64,000 nt of DNA from Shewanella olleyana (GTDB lineage: Bacteria > Pseudomonadota > Gammaproteobacteria > Enterobacterales > Shewanellaceae): contig NZ_JAKILD010000002.1 of the NCBI RefSeq assembly GCF_023283825.1, positions 1 through 64,000 on the forward strand, read 5' to 3'. Under the pieces are notes generated by a model. That model was not told the DNA's origin and ran no database searches. It saw nothing but the letters and a program-made list of their open reading frames with translations. Both the position numbers and the translations under genes were made by a program. Below, in pieces: positions 31,243-40,164 of this stretch. Within the stretch, counting starts at the first letter, position 1. The number at the start of each line of letters is the position of its first letter.

Positions 31243-33264
31243 TTATTGTTTTAGATTGATAGCAAGCACCTTAGATTCAAGTGGATTTAACTTTATCTGT
31301 AACGTGCCGATACCATCAATTATTTGCAGTTGCTCAGGCTGTGAAAGACTCGGGTTTAACAAGTCTGTTAATGGGTATTGAGCCTTATCAAGTTTCGCTA
31401 AATTGATGAGTTCAGTTGGCAGGGTTAATGCGAAAGATGATTCAGCCGATTTACTAAAATTACTTACTACAACCAATACTTGAGTATCATTGTAACGACT
31501 AAACGCGAATACCTTATCGTTGTACCCAGCTTGATAGTTTAGCTCTTGTGCTATCGGTTGTGCATGTTCTGAAAGCTTTGAACGGTTTGCACTATCCAGC
31601 TCAAAGTAATTGCCACTTAAAGCAGGTGCGGTATGACTGAGGTTTAGTAAGATTTGATAGTATTTGCGTAACGATTTTTCAGCATCTGTTGATTGCCCAC
31701 CATCAAACAAGCCATTATTCATCCAACGTTGGTGTGCTGGCACGCCAACATAGTCAAAGATACTGGTTCTTGTTGGCTGACCAAATCCTGCATTTTCAGC
31801 TCCTTGTTCACCAACATCTTGACCAAAATACAATAACGTCGGCGAACGGCTAATGGTGGTTGAAACAACCATAGCGGGTAGGGCGGCTTCTGGGCTACCT
31901 GCAAAATCAGTGGTATGAATACGTTGTTCATCATGGTTTTCAAGGAAATGAAGCATGTGCTGCTCAATATCCATTACCTTAGCTTGGTCAGCGGCAATTT
32001 GAGCGGTAGATTCTTTGCCATGAATAATATCTTTAAGAGTGTCATATAAGTCGACTTTATCGTACAAATAATCCATTTTTCCTGAATGAATGTAGTCGCG
32101 ATAAAGGCTCGGGTTATACACCTCTGCCAATAAGAATGCGTTTGGGTTTAACTGTTTAATATTACTGTTTAGGTAACTCCAAAACTCTACGGGCACCATT
32201 TCAGCCATGTCATAGCGAAAACCATCAACACCTTTTGCTAACCAGAACTCTGTGATGTCTTTAAATTTAACCCAAGAGTCTGGGATCGATTCTGGCTGTT
32301 GTGATTGCCAAAACTGGTGATGCTCCGAAGCCGTTTTATTAGCGTAATCCTCAGGTAGCACCGGAAAGTCATATGAACCATCTGGTTTGACACCATAGTT
32401 AACCTTGACTGTTTCATACCAGTCATTGGCATCGGGTTTCGCCAAGCGTGAACCGTTGCCTGTCCATTTTGCAGGAACTTCGTTAAATTTGCCATCGGCT
32501 AAAGGATGCAGTTCACCGCCTAAAGGTGAATATCCGTTGATAGGCTCTGGCACATTGAATTCTTCACCAACAACATAATAAAAATTGTTATTTTTAGCGT
32601 ATTCAACTTGAGTATTATCTAGTTTCCCGAAATGGCGGTTTTCAGGTAAAGCGGTGTTTTGGTCAAGTGATTCATAACGACGGGCGACATGATTTGGGAC
32701 AATATCAATGATGACTTTCATGCCATTATTGTGAGTTCTGCTAATTAACGCTTCAAATTCCGCTAATCGTTGCTTTGGGTTATCTGCGAGATCAGGATTA
32801 ACGTTATAGTAATCTTTTACGGCATAAGGAGAGCCCGCACGACCTTTAACCACATCAGGGTCATCATTACTGATACCAAACTCGGTGTAGTCATTAATCA
32901 CTGCGTGATGAGGGATCCCTGTGTACCAAAGGTGCGTGGTACCAAGTGATTTTATGTCTTGCAGTGCTACATCAGTAAAATCACTAAATTTTCCTACGCC
33001 ATTTTCATCTATGGTTCCCCAAGGTTTATTGGTGGTATTGGTGTTACCATATAGTCGAGTAAACACTTGGTATACAACGGGCTTTCCTTGTAATGGAATA
33101 GCCTGATTTACCTTGTTTGTAGGCTCAGCTTTAACTGTTGGTTCCTTGTCTGAACTCACCACTGTAGTTTGCGTACCATTACTGTTTTGACCTGAACATC
33201 CTCCCAGTATTAATGCGAGAGTCCATAAAGGCAAACTGGATAACTTTGTCGGTTTTAATTGCAT
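31243..33264 (-). CDS. Lipoprotein alpha-amylase (GH13)
   Basis: The protein has 673 residues. The signal peptide ends in a lipobox (LILGGC, C23). GH13 regions are visible: DIVPNHVARR (I), GVDGFRYDMAEM (II, nucleophile Asp), FLLAEVYNP (III, acid Glu) and FLENHDEQR (IV, Asp). It should cut internal alpha-1,4 bonds of starch or maltodextrins at the cell surface or in the periplasm. It is the last gene of the receptor-halogenase-cyclomaltodextrinase-amylase run, 60 bases after the gene upstream. Confidence 0.92.
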   Translation of the reverse strand: MQLKPTKLSSLPLWTLALILGGCSGQNSNGTQTTVVSSDKEPTVKAEPTNKVNQAIPLQGKPVVYQVFTRLYGNTNTTNKPWGTIDENGVGKFSDFTDVALQDIKSLGTTHLWYTGIPHHAVINDYTEFGISNDDPDVVKGRAGSPYAVKDYYNVNPDLADNPKQRLAEFEALISRTHNNGMKVIIDIVPNHVARRYESLDQNTALPENRHFGKLDNTQVEYAKNNNFYYVVGEEFNVPEPINGYSPLGGELHPLADGKFNEVPAKWTGNGSRLAKPDANDWYETVKVNYGVKPDGSYDFPVLPEDYANKTASEHHQFWQSQQPESIPDSWVKFKDITEFWLAKGVDGFRYDMAEMVPVEFWSYLNSNIKQLNPNAFLLAEVYNPSLYRDYIHSGKMDYLYDKVDLYDTLKDIIHGKESTAQIAADQAKVMDIEQHMLHFLENHDEQRIHTTDFAGSPEAALPAMVVSTTISRSPTLLYFGQDVGEQGAENAGFGQPTRTSIFDYVGVPAHQRWMNNGLFDGGQSTDAEKSLRKYYQILLNLSHTAPALSGNYFELDSANRSKLSEHAQPIAQELNYQAGYNDKVFAFSRYNDTQVLVVVSNFSKSAESSFALTLPTELINLAKLDKAQYPLTDLLNPSLSQPEQLQIIDGIGTLQIKLNPLESKVLAINLKQ

Positions 33265-33324
33265 ATCTGTCTCTTTTGACTGATGTTAGTTTTGATTTTA
33301 TATGCTGTATCGAGCAAATTTTTG

Positions 33325-35223
33325 TTACTGACTCAAGCTTAAGATAGTGACACCTTTTTCTTGTAAAGTGAGCGACTTATCTAATGAATACGAATGTTGA
33401 CTAAAAATATCAAGCCCCACTTTGTTATTGTTAATCACATCACTAAAGCGCGATAAATCAATATCAATTGCCTGTTCATTCTTATTATAAATAATCAACA
33501 CATCTTCAGACTTTCCAGCTTGCTGGTAGCTTCTTGCTTGTACGTACACCCCGTCTTTGGGTACATAATGAGATAGTTTACCTTGCTGCAGTGCTAGTGA
33601 GGTTTTACGGAAATTTAATAAAGATTTATTAAAGTTAAGTGCATCTACTTGCTCTGACGTTAAGTTTTTCTGAGTAAAAACATTCACTGAATCGTCTTGC
33701 CATCCACCAGGGAAATCACTGCGAACTAGACCGTCATTACGATCTTTAGTGGGACTTTCCATTAGTACTTCAGTGCCATAAAACATTTGTGGAATGCGAT
33801 TGCTGCTCACCACATAAGCCATTGCCATTTTATAAGCGGCTAAGTCATTGCCCATTAAACTGTATAAGCGGTTAGTATCGTGATTACTTTCAAATAACAC
33901 GAGGTCAGTTGGTTTTGCGTACACTACATCATTGGCTAACATCTCATATAGATTTATTAAACCGCTGCCCCAATCTTCCTTTTCTGTCAGGCTTGAAATA
34001 AGAACCTCATACAAAGGAAAGTCCATCATGCTAGGTGTGTGTGATACATAGCCGTCGGCGTTTTGTTTTCCTGCTTGCCAATAACTGACTGTAATTGGGT
34101 TATCAGTCCACTCTTCACCGACAATATTGAAGTTTGGATATTCATCCATAATAGCTTTTGACCAACGAGTCAAAAATGACTTGTCTGCATAAGAATAAGT
34201 ATCTTCGCGAATGCCGCTTAAACCGGCATATTCCACCCACCAAATACTATTTTGTATCAGGTATGTGGCCATAAATGGATCGTTTTGATTCATGTCTGGC
34301 ATAGTGTCAGTAAACCAGCCATTTTCAAATTCAGCTCTATCATTAGCCATTGCGTATGGATCTTGGACTGTGGTTCTACGATGACTGGTATACATGATGT
34401 TTTTAGGGTCTTGTTGCCACTCACTTTGGCCATTTATCCATGTTGCAGTAGGAAAGTCAGCCATCCAACGGTGACCCGAGCCCATGTGATTAACTATGAC
34501 ATCTTTGATGATCCCAATACCAAATTGCTGCGCTTCTTCAACTAATGACTTGTATTCTTCATTGCTGCCAAAGCGAGGATCAATTTTGTAAAAGTCTGTG
34601 GTTGAGTACCCATGATAAGAGTATTTGTCTTGGTTGTTCTCTAGTAATGGGTTTATCCATAACTGGGTGATACCTAATTCTTGTAGGTAGGGTAAAGCTT
34701 TGCGGATCCCCATGATATCGCCACCATGTCGACCGTCTTTATCTGCGCGATTGATGGTTTCTAACATAGTAGGGTGGTTATCATTGGCTGGATTACCATT
34801 CACAAATCTATCTGGTGTGATGAGGTAGATAACATCTTTGTTGCTAAAACCTTGTCTATCACGAGAACCTGCTTCACGAGCTTGTATTGAGTAATCAAAG
34901 CTTTGTACAAATGTGTCGTTGTCATAAAGCCCGAACTGCAGTGTTTGAGGTTGAGCATTTTTTAAATCAAGGTCGATGAAAAGGTGATTGGGGCTGATTG
35001 ATTGATGAGTTTGCTTCAGTTTTACGCCCTGAGATTGATCTAACTTAACCTGCATTTGACTAATGTTCTCGCCATATACCAGTATTTGTAATTGGCTGTT
35101 CTGCATATCAGCCCACCATGATTCAGGCTCAACAGAAAGATTGGTAATTTCGGCAAACGAAGGCACTGAAAACATTAAAGTAGCCAGTAGAGAATAGGTC
35201 AATTTATTGGGTTGAAAAGTCAT
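33325..35223 (-). CDS. Periplasmic cyclomaltodextrinase-like GH13 enzyme
   Basis: This 632-residue protein has a signal peptide (cleavage after PSFA, residue 24). An N-terminal beta domain (to about 125) resembles the cyclomaltodextrinase N domain and is followed by the GH13 barrel. Motifs are DVIVNHMGSGH, GLSGIREDTYSYAD (nucleophile Asp), FNIVGEEW (Glu) and LFESNHDTNR (Asp). A C-terminal beta domain follows. It should open cyclodextrins and trim maltodextrins in the periplasm. It sits 74 bases after the halogenase-like gene. Confidence 0.9.
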   Translation of the reverse strand: MTFQPNKLTYSLLATLMFSVPSFAEITNLSVEPESWWADMQNSQLQILVYGENISQMQVKLDQSQGVKLKQTHQSISPNHLFIDLDLKNAQPQTLQFGLYDNDTFVQSFDYSIQAREAGSRDRQGFSNKDVIYLITPDRFVNGNPANDNHPTMLETINRADKDGRHGGDIMGIRKALPYLQELGITQLWINPLLENNQDKYSYHGYSTTDFYKIDPRFGSNEEYKSLVEEAQQFGIGIIKDVIVNHMGSGHRWMADFPTATWINGQSEWQQDPKNIMYTSHRRTTVQDPYAMANDRAEFENGWFTDTMPDMNQNDPFMATYLIQNSIWWVEYAGLSGIREDTYSYADKSFLTRWSKAIMDEYPNFNIVGEEWTDNPITVSYWQAGKQNADGYVSHTPSMMDFPLYEVLISSLTEKEDWGSGLINLYEMLANDVVYAKPTDLVLFESNHDTNRLYSLMGNDLAAYKMAMAYVVSSNRIPQMFYGTEVLMESPTKDRNDGLVRSDFPGGWQDDSVNVFTQKNLTSEQVDALNFNKSLLNFRKTSLALQQGKLSHYVPKDGVYVQARSYQQAGKSEDVLIIYNKNEQAIDIDLSRFSDVINNNKVGLDIFSQHSYSLDKSLTLQEKGVTILSLSQ

Positions 35224-35297
35224 GTTGAAAACCTTTTATTCTATTTTTTAATAATGATTGTTTGCTAGATAGAATCTGTTAAAGACTGCTAATAAAT

Positions 35298-36794
35298 TTA
35301 TAAACCCTTGATGAAATCATCATGGCTAGGCATTTGATTGACAGCTGTTGCAATGATTTGCTTCACGTTAGCTAAAAACTCTTTTAGATCACTATCGGTA
35401 ATGTTGTTGGCAAGGGGATTATAGTCCTCTGGTTCAATACCTTGTCCTAACAGTACTTGGACCCAAGCAGCCTCAGTGAAAAGTTCATCTTGATAACGCG
35501 TTACCGTTCCTGTTGCACGAAACAATTCGATTTTTTGCTTTAATGAATCAGGTATCGGCATGTCGCGACATTGCTGCCATAGATCTGGCTTATTTGAAGA
35601 ATGGGTTCTGTTATTGACGTGATAATGAAGAATGATAAAGTCGCGTATTTGTTCAAATTCTTGTTTTGACTGTCGGTTATATTCATCAACATTGGCTTGT
35701 TGTATACCATTGTGGGGGAAAAATTTAGTTAGGCGGATAATGGCAGATTGAACTAGATGCAAACTAGTCGATTCAAGCGGTTCTAAAAAGCCACTTGATA
35801 GGCCGATTGCGACACAGTTTTTGTGCCATTGCATTTCACGGCGGCCTGTTTTGAAGTTTATTTTTTTAGGTTCAGCTAATGCTTTGCCATCAAGATTTTC
35901 AAGTAATAGTGCTTTTGCAGCCTCGTCAGAGATGTGTTTACTGGAGTAAACTAGACCATTTCCCGTACGATGCTGTAATGGAATGCGCCACTGCCAGCCA
36001 GCATTATGGGCAATTGAGCGAGTATAGGGCACTAACGGTTCGGTTCGTTCACAAGGTACGGCATAAGCACTGTCACAAGGCAGCCAATGTTGCCAATTTT
36101 CATAACCAACGTTCAGTTGTTTTTCTATTAATAATGCTGCAAAACCTGAGCAGTCTATGAATAAGTCGCCTTTAATCACTTGGCCGTCTTTAAGCGATAC
36201 GGATTCAATATCACCTTGAACAGTTAACTCTGCTGAAGTGATTAAGCCCTCTATACGATTTACCGATAAATTTTCGCTGTATTGCCTAAGCATTTGCGCA
36301 TAAAGCGTTGCGTCAAAATGATAAGCGTGAGTTATGCCAGCTAATGGTGAGCCAGCAACACTATCCATAATATCGAATTTATTGGTTTTAGCAGCCTGAT
36401 AATTTAAAGAGTAGTTCCAAAAAGACATGGCATCTTGCGGGTTCGACTTTAACCAATAATGATGAAACTGGGTGTAACCAATATCTTTTCCAATGTCACC
36501 GAAGGCATGCATATAACTGTCTTGTTGTTGCCCCCAGTTCTCAAACTGAATACCGAGTTTATAACTAGCCTCCGTTTGCTTAATAAAATCAGCTTCTTTA
36601 ATACCTAAAACACTATTAAATATTTGTAGAGGAGGGATGGTAGCTTCTCCTACGCCAATGGTACCGATATCTTCTGATTCGATTAAGGTGATGTTGAGCT
36701 GTTTCTTAAAAAGTTTGATTAACATGGCCGCAGTCATCCAACCGGATGTGCCACCACCTACAATTACAATGTTTTTGATTTTATTGTTATTCAC
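35298..36794 (-). CDS. Flavin-dependent tryptophan-halogenase-family protein
   Basis: This 498-residue protein has the FAD site GGGTSGWM (13-20), the conserved lysine K79 (SYKLGIQFENW), the halogenase motif WQWRIP (267-272) and FLEPLESTS (337-344) with E341. All key residues of PrnA/RebH-type halogenases are kept, so chemistry on an indole or other aromatic is possible. The family normally uses FADH2, O2 and halide. No flavin reductase or aromatic biosynthesis gene is nearby. It lies between a TonB receptor and amylases, a pairing seen in several marine bacteria but not explained. Confidence 0.9.
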   Translation of the reverse strand: MNNNKIKNIVIVGGGTSGWMTAAMLIKLFKKQLNITLIESEDIGTIGVGEATIPPLQIFNSVLGIKEADFIKQTEASYKLGIQFENWGQQQDSYMHAFGDIGKDIGYTQFHHYWLKSNPQDAMSFWNYSLNYQAAKTNKFDIMDSVAGSPLAGITHAYHFDATLYAQMLRQYSENLSVNRIEGLITSAELTVQGDIESVSLKDGQVIKGDLFIDCSGFAALLIEKQLNVGYENWQHWLPCDSAYAVPCERTEPLVPYTRSIAHNAGWQWRIPLQHRTGNGLVYSSKHISDEAAKALLLENLDGKALAEPKKINFKTGRREMQWHKNCVAIGLSSGFLEPLESTSLHLVQSAIIRLTKFFPHNGIQQANVDEYNRQSKQEFEQIRDFIILHYHVNNRTHSSNKPDLWQQCRDMPIPDSLKQKIELFRATGTVTRYQDELFTEAAWVQVLLGQGIEPEDYNPLANNITDSDLKEFLANVKQIIATAVNQMPSHDDFIKGL

Positions 36795-36847
36795 AGTAAT
36801 CGCCTTTATGTTTTTGTTTAATTTGACTTGGTTTTATGAGTAAAAAA

Positions 36848-36874
36848 AGCCCCTGTAACAGGTTACAGAGGCTT
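36848..36874 (-). terminator. Hairpin between the TonB receptor and halogenase-like genes
   Basis: AAGCCCCTGTAAC (36848-36860) pairs with GTTACAGAGGCTT (36862-36874) with one mismatch, and on the - strand it is followed by a T run. It probably stops most receptor transcripts, leaving lower expression of the genes behind it. Confidence 0.7.
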
Positions 36875-36936
36875 ATTTTTCATTGCTGTCTCTTAAAAAG
36901 AGTGAGCACTTTAAACAACTCAGAACGAGTCATGAC

Positions 36937-39663
36937 TTAGAACTTGTAGTTCGCACCTAACATGTAGTTACGACCATAGTTTTGGTAGTCACGTACATGA
37001 CGAGCATCATCACCTGTGTAAGAAGTGAAAGGCTCATTGGTTAAGTTATTCACTTGCAACAATACTGATAAACCGTAAAGGGCATCAATACCACTTTCAG
37101 AGAAGTCATAACCGATTTGTGCATCAACCACGGTTTCAGCTTTTACGTTAACATTTTGACGAGTTAAGCTGATTGCGGTGACTTCACCTAAGAAATCACT
37201 ACGGTAGCGTGAGCTAACACGTGCTTCAAAGCCTGAGTTCTCATAGTAAACAGTCGCATTGAATGTTTTCTCTGATAGACCAGGTAACGTCGTAGATTCA
37301 CTATCAGAGGTTTCTTTTACTTCACTCTCATTGTAAGAACCACTCATCACAGTACCAAAACCATTTAATACGTCAGCAAATAAACCAAAGTCTAATGAGA
37401 ATGACGCTTCAATACCTTGAACATAACCGCCTTGTCCATTTTGCCACTGTTCAAAACTACCAATTGGATTATCAGTATCAGGGTTTTGTGGTGGAACGAT
37501 ATCAGTAAAATCGATAAATGATGTTTGTCTATACGTGTAGTTTTCTAAATCTTTATAAAAGACTGCTAATGCAAAATAACCTTGGTCGCTGAAATAGTTT
37601 TCATAGCTAATGTCATATTGGCGAGCAAGCCATGGTCGCAGTTGCGTATTACCTGCTTCACCAGTCCAGTTGACACCAGAAGTAGGGTTTTGTTCATAGC
37701 TATAACCGATGTTTGCATTCATTTGATCCATGCGCGAACGGGTCAATACTCGAGCTGCAGCAACACGAAGCATTTGACCATCAGCTACTTCAAAACCTAA
37801 GTTGATGCTTGGTAACCATTCAGTGTATGAAGCACTGTCATAATTAGGGTTAGTGACTAATACATCATTTTCAATAGTAGTAGCAGTACCGTTTGAACTT
37901 TGATCTGTCATTACCGCTTGTATACCAAAATTACCCGTTAATGGAACGTCGTAAACATCTGTATCAATCGTTGCCATAACGAAAGCGGTAGTAACTTCTT
38001 CAGATACTTCCCAAGAATTTACCGCACGACTACCATCTACATCAGCAACATCAGTTTCAATGTAATTACCGTCATTGTAAAATGCTAACGAGTCGTAACT
38101 TAATACATCACCCATACCAAAAAAATCTAGTGAAGTAGGGCTAAGTAAGTACTCATCTGGTACCGTCATAACATAGTTAGGATCAGTGCCGTCATAACCT
38201 TCAAGCGTTAAGAAATAACCTTTATCAAGTTTGGTTTTTTCACGGTCTGTTCGGTTAACACCAAATTCGATGCTACGCATAATGCCTTCATCAAACACAT
38301 ATTCAGCACTTAGGCGAAATGACTTTAATTCATCTTCAATTTCAGGTTTGTTAATGAAACCATCTTGGGTATTAGCACCAAGTGGGCTACCCCAGCCTAG
38401 TGGATCGCCTAACTTGATAACGTTTGGATCAGCATAATCTAAACCGTGAGTAAAGTTGTAGCCACCGTCGCCATTATAAGCAAAACCTAAATCATCAACC
38501 GCGCCAACACCAGTACCACGACCTGTACCACTGTAGCTTTCCATACCAATATCAGTACGTTCAGCTTTTGAAAGGGCGATATCAGCTTCTACAGACCAAT
38601 TATCGTTAATGGTAAATTTGTTATTCCAGCCAATCGATAATGATTCAGCATCACGTTTGTTAACGTCATTACGAATCACAACCTCAGCGCCATTAATAGT
38701 GCCTTCAGTAACAAGGCCATCTTCAGTTTCTGAAGCAACTACACCGCCGTTTGCGCCCCAAGCAGCAGGGATTTCGATACCACGTAAACGTTGGTCATCA
38801 GTGAACTTTGAGTAATAAAGGTCAACTTTAGTTTGGTAAAAATCATTAGGTACATATTCAAAGACTGCTAATACACCATCACGCTCAAGTTCACTTGATC
38901 GAACAAATGGTTTAGCACCACCAAGAACACTATCACCTGCATCATTTTCTGGATAACCCCATGCTTGCCAGCGTTCTTCTTGGTTAGGTGACTGCATACG
39001 TGCGTAACCTAATGCAATACCAATTGTGTCATCTGCAAATTGGTCAATATAAGAGATGCTGCCACGGTAACCCGTGTCTTCTGAGCCACTGTTTAGTGCG
39101 CCAAGGTCATTCATTTCGCCGCGTAAACCAATAGCGAATGTTTGCTCGCCATGTGCTAATGGACTAATGGTTTGCATATCAACTGTGCCACCAATGGCTT
39201 GAGCCATAACAGTTGCATCAGGTGATTTATATACAACTACACGATTTAATAATTCAGAAGGGTATTGGTCAAATTCAACACCACGGTTGTCATTGACAGA
39301 TGCCTGCTCGCGACCGTTTAGAGTTGCAGTAGTAAAGTCTGGACCCATACCACGAATAGAGATGACGTTTGCACGGCCATCAAGACGCTGAGCTGATACA
39401 CCAGGAAGACGTGCTAGTGATTCTGCGATACTGACATCAGGTAGTTTACCGATATCTTCAGCTGAAATAGCTTCAACAATTGATGATGAAGACATCTTCA
39501 ATGATTGAGACTCTTGTAAGCTACGGCGAATACCGGTGACCTTTAGTACTTCAATTGATTCGTCTGCAGTAGCAGCATCTTCTGCTTCAGCTGCAAAGCC
39601 GTACATACTTGTACTGGCAGCAACCATTGCTAACGTTAGCAAGCTTGGTTTAAATAGCGACAT
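36937..39663 (-). CDS. TonB-dependent outer-membrane receptor for maltodextrins
   Basis: This 908-residue protein has a signal peptide (cleavage near YGFAAEA) and a TonB-box-like segment (ESIEVLKVTGIRRSL, about 36-50). A plug domain (IVEAISAEDIGKLPDVSIAESL, GRANVISIRGMGPDF) and a 22-strand-type barrel ending in an aromatic residue (MLGANYKF) follow. The RRSLQESQSLK...GKLPD layout is that of the large Xanthomonas/Caulobacter-type receptors for plant and algal oligosaccharides. A LacI-type operator 200 bases before the start and the enzymes around it point to maltodextrin uptake. Confidence 0.92.
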   Translation of the reverse strand: MSLFKPSLLTLAMVAASTSMYGFAAEAEDAATADESIEVLKVTGIRRSLQESQSLKMSSSSIVEAISAEDIGKLPDVSIAESLARLPGVSAQRLDGRANVISIRGMGPDFTTATLNGREQASVNDNRGVEFDQYPSELLNRVVVYKSPDATVMAQAIGGTVDMQTISPLAHGEQTFAIGLRGEMNDLGALNSGSEDTGYRGSISYIDQFADDTIGIALGYARMQSPNQEERWQAWGYPENDAGDSVLGGAKPFVRSSELERDGVLAVFEYVPNDFYQTKVDLYYSKFTDDQRLRGIEIPAAWGANGGVVASETEDGLVTEGTINGAEVVIRNDVNKRDAESLSIGWNNKFTINDNWSVEADIALSKAERTDIGMESYSGTGRGTGVGAVDDLGFAYNGDGGYNFTHGLDYADPNVIKLGDPLGWGSPLGANTQDGFINKPEIEDELKSFRLSAEYVFDEGIMRSIEFGVNRTDREKTKLDKGYFLTLEGYDGTDPNYVMTVPDEYLLSPTSLDFFGMGDVLSYDSLAFYNDGNYIETDVADVDGSRAVNSWEVSEEVTTAFVMATIDTDVYDVPLTGNFGIQAVMTDQSSNGTATTIENDVLVTNPNYDSASYTEWLPSINLGFEVADGQMLRVAAARVLTRSRMDQMNANIGYSYEQNPTSGVNWTGEAGNTQLRPWLARQYDISYENYFSDQGYFALAVFYKDLENYTYRQTSFIDFTDIVPPQNPDTDNPIGSFEQWQNGQGGYVQGIEASFSLDFGLFADVLNGFGTVMSGSYNESEVKETSDSESTTLPGLSEKTFNATVYYENSGFEARVSSRYRSDFLGEVTAISLTRQNVNVKAETVVDAQIGYDFSESGIDALYGLSVLLQVNNLTNEPFTSYTGDDARHVRDYQNYGRNYMLGANYKF

Positions 39664-39862
39664 CCATCTTTCCCCTTCTGAATGGCCAGTAGCTCTTATG
39701 TTTGTAAGGTAGAGCTACTAGATTTCTATTATTTATAATTACAGTCTTTATAGTATTTTCCTTCAGCTTGCTTAATTGACTGCATAAGCGCTGAGGTTTA
39801 TTTCCGTTTTGTTGCGGAACAGTGAAGATACTACTCCTAGCTTTCTTTCATCGACAACGTTA

Positions 39863-39876
39863 TGCATACGTATTCA
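39863..39876. promoter_or_regulatory. LacI-type operator upstream of the TonB receptor
   Basis: TGCATACGTATTCA is identical to the site before GH97 (26408). It lies in the 501-base divergent region and is the nearer of two operators to the receptor gene. Confidence 0.75.
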
Positions 39877-40011
39877 AAGGTTGTGCAAAGTAAAAATGGC
39901 TGTTTTTTTACTTTTAATTAACATTTAAAAGTCATGTTGGTAGTTGGTTAAGTTATTGAATTGTAGCACTTAAGGTGTTTGAAAGTAATTTTATAAAATG
40001 GTTTAATTCTT

Positions 40012-40025
40012 TGCATACGTATGCA
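40012..40025. promoter_or_regulatory. LacI-type operator upstream of the cytoplasmic alpha-glucosidase
   Basis: TGCATACGTATGCA is a perfect 14-base palindrome, the most symmetric of the four sites. It is 140 bases before the ATG at 40165 and 149 bases (centre to centre) from the site at 39863. Looping between the two is possible. The rest of the 39664-40164 region shows no gene. Confidence 0.8.
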
Positions 40026-40164
40026 GCTCTATTGAACCTGATTTCCATATTCACGTATCCTCGAGGCAATTAAATAATAATGACGACCTGTTACTGGGTC
40101 GCAACAAAGAGTTAACTAGGTCAAGGTCGTTTAATAGTTAGTTCTCTATTACAGAGGGTGTGCA

